Shown here piece by piece: positions 19,004 to 24,378 of a stretch of DNA of 24,378 nt (the first letter of the stretch is position 1; every line of letters starts with the position of its first letter). Position numbers and translations under genes: made by a program. Origin of the DNA: Euprymna scolopes. Its lineage: Eukaryota > Mollusca > Cephalopoda > Sepiida > Sepiolidae. The DNA lies in the NCBI GenBank assembly GCA_024364805.1, contig CM044488.1, forward strand, positions 33,522,101 to 33,546,478, in the 5' to 3' direction. The notes beneath the pieces were generated by a model. The model ran no database searches, was not told where the DNA came from, and saw nothing but the letters and a program-made list of their open reading frames with translations.

Positions 19004-19035
<32 letters not shown>
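19004..19035 (+). repeat. Poly(A) run, 32 bp
   Basis: Uninterrupted A. If the coding-like stretch at 17.8-18.6 kb is a retrocopy, this could be its tail, but no AATAAA lies in the usual window upstream. Confidence 0.97.
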
Positions 19036-19037
<2 letters not shown>

Positions 19038-20020
19038 AGTAAATTCACAACAAATAATGCAGATGCCATAACTGGAAATTAAATTGAAACCTTGAGATTT
19101 TCTTTAATATTCTATGATCTGAGCTACTTGAAATGTGTTATGAATAAATCTTAAAACATTATCATAAAATAATTATAGCTCTGACGTAACATCATAGATT
19201 TATGAGAAGTTTAAAAACTGACAGTATAAATATATATATTGCATCAACATATAGTTTTTAAATAATTTGTATAAATATTATATCATTCTATATTTCTGTC
19301 ATTCTGTCCACATACTCCAATTATATAATTTATAGTGGAGTCTCTAAAACTTCATTTTTAACCAGTTTAATGATGTTTGATAATGTTTGTATGTAAATTT
19401 ATGTATTGCATGCCTAATTTGACCAATTCCTAAAAATAACACTTTGCTAGAAAGTGAAAAAAAGTAATAAGTTCAAACTGCATTATATTCACATAGAGAG
19501 GTGTTCTACAGAATGGAGGGTAGTAATTATATTCTCTCCCTATAAAATATTTACTAATACACTACACTTTGACACCAGGTCATCTATATAATTATAAAGT
19601 TGAGTTTTTTTTCTCACTCTGACATTGATATTAAAAGCCTACTATTTCTATTTAAAAATTATTAAAACAAACTATGAATATACTCAGTCATGTATATGCG
19701 AGCAACTTCATGAAGGTTAACTAATTTGCATATTCCTTCAAAAAAAACGAGCATTCATTAATTAATTATTATATTTTTATGAAATTGGTTTCATTTAACT
19801 ATTACACTTAATTCTTTTTATGCCTAGTTTCTACATTGTGCATAATTGCATAGAATTTAGGAAGAAAACGTCCTAGCACACTGACATGCCTTATTGTGAC
19901 ATAATCCTTAAATTGGATGATGTATTTAAATGAAAATTTAAATATTTAATTTTAAGCCAACGAGAAATGTATCGTTTTCTTTGTTATTTTTCATATTTTG
20001 TCGCTGAGGCAAAATGAACA
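19036..20020. other. AT-rich stretch, no gene seen
   Basis: Only AT-rich sequence. A Helitron-start-like ATCTATATAATTATAAAGTT occurs near 19583 but has no matching 3' end. Confidence 0.55.
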
Positions 20021-20024
20021 AAGA

Positions 20025-20275
20025 AAAAAAAAAGCGAGAGAGATAGAGACAGTATAGAAGAAAGAGGAAGAGGCTAAACCTAAAGAGAGAAAGAGAAAGA
20101 GACAGTATAGAAGAGAGAGAGGTGAGAAAGACGTTTAGCACACAAGCTAGTGAGTTGACCGGGTCATTTTGGTCAACGACATGCTTTATGACCCCTGCTA
20201 GTTGCTAAGCAACAAAGAAAAGAGAGGGATAAGAAATGTATAGAGAAGAGAGGGAGAGAGAGGGAAAGAGACATT
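20025..20275. repeat. Purine-rich (GA/AAG) tract in two blocks
   Basis: Purine-rich strand at 20025-20130 and 20213-20275. A 16-bp block, GAGACAGTATAGAAGA, occurs twice at about 54-bp spacing. The blocks flank the palindromic motif cluster at 20154-20213. Long purine strands can form triplexes and are common near invertebrate promoters, but also simply as microsatellite drift. Confidence 0.7.
20154..20213. promoter_or_regulatory. Cluster of nuclear-receptor-like half-sites plus X-box palindrome
   Basis: Within 60 bp lie four RGGTCA-type hexamers: TTGACC (20155-20160), GGGTCA (20161-20166), TGGTCA (20170-20175) and TGACCC (20189-20194). The first two are everted with no spacer; the second and third form a direct repeat spaced by three. 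Next comes GTTGCTAAGCAAC (20201-20213), a perfect fit to the RFX X-box pattern RYYRYY-N-RRNRAC. Motif presence is seen directly; binding and function are inference. The first in-frame ATG of an ORF lies about 110 bp downstream. Confidence 0.35.
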
Positions 20276-20323
20276 TTGGTACAACACAAATTTCCACTTC
20301 ACCAAACGACAGAGAACGAACCA

Positions 20324-20674
20324 ATGTCAACATCCTCCCCTCCATCAACAACGAAAGAAAAAGATAATGCCTGGGAGAACAAGCCGGCGTCATCAAAAAA
20401 TAGAATGTCAACTCCACAAGCACAAGGGACACAGCACTCCAAAACAACCGAAACATTGGATGGATACTATACAGGAATATCACATGTTACGAAAAGCAAA
20501 TTAAATGAAGGTGAAGGTCAAACTTCACGCAGAAAAAAACAAAAAACAAAAGGGGAAAAAATAAAAATAAAAATAAAAACTATAAGTGTGTTTCTGAATA
20601 ATTCTCTCTTTCATATATTATATGAGTTCATTTTGCTATTGTATTTGTTGATATTGGTGGGGTTTTTTGTATAG
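20324..20674 (+). CDS. ORF of unknown reality, hydrophilic with hydrophobic tail
   Basis: The first in-frame ATG at 20324 opens 116 codons. The N-terminal half is Ser/Thr/Gln/Lys-rich (MSTSSPPSTTKEKDNAWENK) and balanced in composition. A strongly basic stretch follows (SRRKKQKTKGEKIKIKIK), then a hydrophobic C-terminal segment of about 23 residues (LLLYLLILVGFFV at the end), which would look like a tail anchor. The basic and hydrophobic parts, however, are just what A-rich then T-rich DNA encodes by chance. The start context is not strong, and no splice site or domain was recognised. The motif cluster upstream is the only supporting context. Confidence 0.2.
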   Translation: MSTSSPPSTTKEKDNAWENKPASSKNRMSTPQAQGTQHSKTTETLDGYYTGISHVTKSKLNEGEGQTSRRKKQKTKGEKIKIKIKTISVFLNNSLFHILYEFILLLYLLILVGFFV

Positions 20675-21039
20675 TTATATTTCTCATCGGCATTTGCAGA
20701 TATTATATCAACATACCCCTTTCACACCCTCGTAATCCGTTTCTTTTATTTCTACTTAGTCTCATCCCCACTCCCTACCATAGTTTAAAATTTTATAATA
20801 AAATTAACTTTGAAATATTATCACTGGTGTCTGTGTTCGTTTTTATTTCTCGCAATTGTGTTCGTGTCTCTAGGCCTTGTTTTTTTTTTTTACCTGTGTC
20901 ACATGTGCGATAAATACTTGGATTTTGCTTTCCCATAAATTCCCCTTTTATCTCCCCCCCCTCCTTTGATAATGTGTTACAAAGATAATGATGGATGTGC
21001 TTTTGTCGTAAATTTCCTCCCCCCTTTTATCGCATGTGT

Positions 21040-21043
<4 letters not shown>

Positions 21044-21078
<35 letters not shown>
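21044..21078. repeat. (TA)n microsatellite, 35 bp
   Basis: Pure alternating AT. Confidence 0.95.
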
Positions 21079-21080
<2 letters not shown>

Positions 21081-21734
21081 CATGTCTGTGCTAGAACGTT
21101 TAATTTCTTTAGAGAACAGTTTAGTAAAGACGTTTTGCACACACACTGACAAGCTCACTTTTATATTATATATTGTTATAAGAAAAGACTATACACCCCC
21201 TTTCTCCTTATGTCATAATAAATGTATGTATTAGTCAAGCAGACACCCCATTCCCCAACCCACACCTGTCAAGCAGCGACGATTGAAAACCAAGTCGAAA
21301 TAGACAACCCACCCCACCCTCTTTTCATTCCACTCACAAGGAAGTCACTGAGACAAGAATCCCCACCCCATCCCACTGCCTTGTGAGGAGATGGCGAATG
21401 TGAACGGATGTGAGGCAGACAGAAACTCCAACCCACAACCAACTCAGAAGGAAACATGTGGACAGAAGATTTGAGCAGGAAATTCAGTTGGGCTGCTGCA
21501 AGCAACGAGGACACTTCGTGAAATCATTGCTCCTGAGAAAATGGAGTTGAACACCAGCGTAGAAAGTTGCAGAGGTGAATAAAATACAGCCCACTTAAAC
21601 CGGATCGCCAACGGACTAAAAAGGGAAATCAACTCAAAGCTTGGATTTACCTTGGCTGAATATTATTCTTGGAGATGAATATCCCTCCAATGGAAGACTA
21701 TATACCGAAAAATCATGCGTCAGGGATAATGTTG

Positions 21735-21737
<3 letters not shown>

Positions 21738-21780
<43 letters not shown>
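21738..21780 (+). repeat. Poly(A) run, 43 bp
   Basis: Uninterrupted A, preceded by GTTGAGT and followed by CGGTGAC. It could be the tail of a retroposon lying to the left, but nothing upstream identifies one. Confidence 0.97.
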
Positions 21781-21781
<1 letters not shown>

Positions 21782-22008
21782 GGTGACAAAGGAGAGAAAG
21801 GACATTTATGTTAACAACGCACACTCGACAGGAACACTATCACTAACACTAACAGAGCTAACTATCCTCCAATTTTCATTCTCCCCAATCCGCTCAACCC
21901 AATCCCATATCCTTATGCTCAAATGTTATTTTAGCTATACATAAATTGACTTCTTTCCATGTGTAAAGAAAGAAGAAAACATATTACTGTCTGATTCTGA
22001 ACATTAAC

Positions 22009-22499
22009 TGTAACTTGATTTTCGTTCAAAAAAAGGGGGAAAGAGACAATACATCTCCATGAATAAACCTTATTATCGCTCACCCCCCTCCTCATCTCAA
22101 CCCGTAATGTTGTCTGCACCCCCAAATGCATTATTGTTGTTTTATCTTTTTTTTTTTTGCATCCACCTGTATTACACTCATGTAAATAAATTAATGTATT
22201 TCTAGTACGTTCATACCCGATTGTGTCATTGTCATTCTTATTGCCTTATTCTAATTATTAACCGTGCATGTCATTAAGGTGTTTCATGACGATAATGCTG
22301 GTTCGAATCTCGGCACGTGGCATTTGGTTGTGATATCGTTACAACTGGCATGCTGCATATTTTTTTTTTATCTTACAACATGCGTTTGGGAGGAGAATTT
22401 CCCCTTGAAATTCTTAGCCTTGGGTTACCGCCGCATGGGATTTCCATCCGGGATCCCAATATATGTCAAACCCTTGGGCTAGTCCCAAAAACCATTACA
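22009..22499 (+). mobile_element. 5' LTR of a Gypsy-type retrotransposon (right end firm, left end tentative)
   Basis: The right end is fixed by a primer binding site that starts at 22500, directly after ...CCATTACA. An LTR ending in TTACA should begin with TGTAA. Two candidates are TGTAAC at 22009 (491 bp) and TGTAAATAAA at 22181 (319 bp). The partner LTR is outside the window, so neither can be confirmed. A tRNA T-arm-like motif, GGTTCGAATC, occurs inside at about 22303-22312. Confidence 0.5.
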
Positions 22500-22517
22500 T
22501 GGGGGCTCGCCCGAAGG
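22500..22517 (+). other. Primer binding site, tRNA-Pro type
   Basis: TGGGGGCTCGCCCG follows the LTR end directly. The first ten bases are those of the tRNA-Pro-complementary site used by murine leukemia-type retroviruses and some Gypsy elements, and 13 of 18 match overall. In life the tRNA 3' end pairs here to prime minus-strand DNA synthesis. Confidence 0.75.
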
Positions 22518-22570
22518 ATCAGTACACACGAAGCATATAGGGGACCGCCGGAGGATCAGTTACACGCCAA
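22509..22570 (+). repeat. Short direct repeat in the element's leader
   Basis: CCCGAAGGATCAGTACACAC and GCCGGAGGATCAGTTACACG lie 37 bp apart just after the primer site. It looks like a small tandem duplication. Confidence 0.6.
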
Positions 22571-22659
22571 ACAAGTGTGACCCCCACCCCCCCGCCTTGC
22601 TTGAATAATAATCTTCATTTGAATACCTGAACATTGTACACGGACAAATAAGGCAGAAT

Positions 22660-23830
22660 GACGGACATCGACGAGTTCATAGAAAATCCATCCCCAGATA
22701 GGTTATATAGGTTCAAGAAAGAAGAATTAATCATAATAGGGAAAAAACTAGACTTGGAGGTTAGAGGAGCTATGAGAAAAAGTCACTTGATAAGAAAATA
22801 ATAGACGAACACATGGTAGATAATGACATCTTCAGGGAAGAAACGCTGGAAGAATTACTAGCAGAGAAGATGACCATGACGCCTGATCAAGTCGAATTAC
22901 AAAAAACGAGAATAATGGCGAAAATGGAGATAGAGAAAGCTTGACTCGAGCAAGAGCAGAGAATGAGCGAACTGAATATAGCTCATCAGCCATGAGAAGA
23001 CAGAAACAGATTTGATATGACAAAACAGGTGTGCCTAGTCCCGAAATTTGTGGGGAAAGAAGTCAATGATTACTTCGCACATTTTGAGAGGACCGTCCTA
23101 AACATCAACTGGCCGAGAGAATGCTAGGCAATGCTTTTGCAGACAGTATTGAACGGTAAGGGCCAAAAGACGTATGCAGCACTTCTGTCGGAAGACTGCG
23201 CCGATTACGAGATAGTGAAAGTGGCCATATTGAAAGAGTATGAGCTCGTCCCACAAGCTTACCAACAGAAGTTTAGGAACTTATGAAAAAGCAAGGGACA
23301 AACATACATAGAGTTTGCTAAATTAAAAGAGAATTATTTTGATCAGTAGTGCAATGCCAAGAATGTAGAGGGTAACTTTGACAGGTTGAAACAAATCCTG
23401 TTGATTGAGGAATTTCAAAACTGTATACCCGATGACATGAGGATGCACCTAGCCGACAAAAAGGTTGAAACTGCACTCGATATAGCCACGTCAGCCAACG
23501 AGTAAACATTGATTCATAATAGAAGCAGGGCAAAACCCGAGGGACTTATGCATTCACAGGCTAGGGAGCGTTGTACAAATAACGACAATCCGTGGGCACC
23601 TATCAGAAACTCTCTCAACACAACCAACCGACCAGTACTGGGATGGGAAACGAGACCCATAGTATGCTTCAACTGTGGAAAGTCGGGTCATGTAGCTGTG
23701 AAATGTCAGGCAAAACGATTCACAGAGATGAATCAGAACATCCCAGGCAAACTACAAGGGGTGATATCCCAGGAAATAGATAAGATACAAACCCTTCATA
23801 TTAAGGGGATATATCGCCTGAGATAAAGAG
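22660..23830 (+). pseudogene. gag region of the Gypsy-type element (broken)
   Basis: The region opens with ATG and MTDIDEFIENPSPDRLYRFK. A central part carries VPKFVGKEVNDYFAHFER, then YAALLSEDCADYEIVKVAIL, the helical capsid/SCAN-like signature of Gmr1-type gag. A zinc knuckle of the CCHC type (CFNCGKSGHVAVKC, 23665-23706) marks the nucleocapsid part. Gag would assemble virus-like particles and bind the RNA. Several breaks make it non-functional. The antisense frame across gag and protease is a shadow. Confidence 0.75.
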
Positions 23831-23844
23831 AGTCGAGGGGAACC

Positions 23845-24120
23845 CATCAACATTCTCAGGGATATGGGTGCATCCCAATCCCTACTGAAAAGAAAACAGA
23901 TGCCCAAGGAAACAGTGAGAGCTGTAGGCAGATCGATTCCGTTAAAGGGCATAGGAAACAAACCAATAACAGTCCCGTTATTTAAGGTCCACCTCGTATC
24001 AGACTGGTACTCGGGAGAGGCCACAATAGGGGTAATCAATGATTTACCAATGACTGCTGTGTCCATGATATTGGGAAATGATATCAATAAATACCAAAAT
24101 AAAACACCCATAAGGGTTAC
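23845..24120 (+). pseudogene. Aspartic protease region of the Gypsy-type element
   Basis: A frame downstream of the knuckle contains GASQSLLKR at the place of the catalytic loop, GKSIPLKGIG-like and VHLVSDWYSG strands, and a MILGND segment near its end, the typical 'ILG.D' motif of retroviral-type proteases. The protease would cut Gag and Gag-Pol. Downstream, up to the window edge, is the linker that leads to reverse transcriptase in this family. Confidence 0.65.
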
Positions 24121-24378
24121 CACAAGGAGTAGAGCGACAGAGAAGGGAAACATAGAGGACAGATCATTGGATAGAAAACACCTGAGACCTGTGGTAGCAC
24201 CTAAACCTGGTTTATCCATGCCACAGCGAGTGCTAATCAAGGAGCAACAGAACAATGGCGATCTAAAACCCCTATTCTGTTGAGTTGGAGAAGAGTATTC
24301 TCGTAACTCAAAAAGCCAATATGTCCTCAATAACAGAGTGCTAATGGGGGTATGAGACGAATGGATTCGCCAATCATT

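Larger units (their letters stand above)
20675..22008. other. Mixed C-rich and AT-rich stretch left of the LTR element
   Basis: C-rich patches at about 20955-21025 and 21240-21420 alternate with AT-rich sequence. No gene is supported. CACATGTGCGATAAA (20899) and TTTATCGCATGTGTA (21027) form a loose inverted pair. Part of this region may belong to the LTR if the LTR start lies further left than placed here. Confidence 0.4.
22500..24378 (+). mobile_element. LTR retrotransposon, Gypsy/Metaviridae, Gmr1-like; 5' part only
   Basis: After the primer site come a leader of about 140 bp, a gag region with SCAN-like character, a CCHC knuckle and an aspartic protease region. The element runs off the right edge before any reverse transcriptase is reached. 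The order LTR, primer site, gag, protease fits Ty3/Gypsy. The gag type, with its resemblance to the vertebrate SCAN domain, points to the Gmr1-like group, from which SCAN is thought to have been derived. The copy is broken, with several breaks in the coding part, so it is a fossil of moderate rather than great age: domains remain easy to read. Left of the primer site lies its 5' LTR. Confidence 0.75.

Noticed and set aside
19583-19625. A second Helitron 5' end
   Set aside because: Only a start-like motif is present. No hairpin-plus-CTRR end was found within a reasonable distance.
22262-22320. A functional tRNA gene
   Set aside because: The length is too short, the T stem pairs poorly and there is no anticodon arm.
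23752-24330. Minus-strand frame of 192 codons
   Set aside because: It is antisense to the gag-protease region of the Gypsy-type element, whose sense strand carries the recognisable motifs.

Overview
The window reads as intergenic or intronic DNA from an invertebrate animal. It is very AT-rich, full of TA, GA and CA microsatellites and poly(A)/poly(T) runs. It holds no bacterial-style gene clusters, only one convincing host exon, and many decayed mobile elements of mixed type. A mollusc, perhaps a cephalopod, would fit the microsatellite-rich texture and sparse exons. That placement is inference: I saw no taxon-diagnostic sequence, and an AT-rich cnidarian cannot be excluded.

Layout. 1-1.65 kb: relic of a Penelope-like retroelement (N-terminal part of its ORF) between two similar flanking stretches. 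2.3-2.94 kb: two short inverted-repeat DNA transposons, one of a family seen again at 12.7 kb and one pogo/Tigger-like. 3.54-3.93 kb: 3' end of a LINE with poly(A). 5.16-5.69 kb, minus strand: an intact internal exon of about 176 codons with canonical splice signals, the best host-gene evidence here. 6.28-6.56 kb: a fold-back element. 8.5 kb: a perfect 19-bp hairpin. 9.7-11.1 kb: an island of higher GC without a readable gene.

11.3-11.7 kb: three fragments resembling the 5' end of U2 snRNA, two of which form a 19-bp direct repeat around a retroposon-like insert. 11.7-11.9 kb: a degenerate tandem repeat of about 20 bp. 12.8-13.8 kb: a possible Helitron. 13.9-14.5 kb: four copies of a tandem repeat of about 150 bp. 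15.3-16.1 kb: a candidate retroposon with an (ATC)n tail and a long degenerate trinucleotide tract. 17.8-18.6 kb: a decayed protein-coding-like stretch, followed by a hairpin and a 32-bp poly(A). 20.1-20.7 kb: a dense cluster of nuclear-receptor-like half-sites and an X-box palindrome, upstream of an ORF of unknown meaning.

22.0-24.4 kb: the 5' part of an LTR retrotransposon (Gypsy/Metaviridae, Gmr1-like with SCAN-like gag): LTR end, tRNA-Pro-type primer site, gag with CCHC knuckle, and protease. It is broken and runs off the right edge. Apart from the 5.2-5.7 kb exon, nothing here looks like a working host gene, and the pieces do not form a pathway. The window is mainly a layered record of repeats. 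All matches were judged by eye from remembered family features, without searches.
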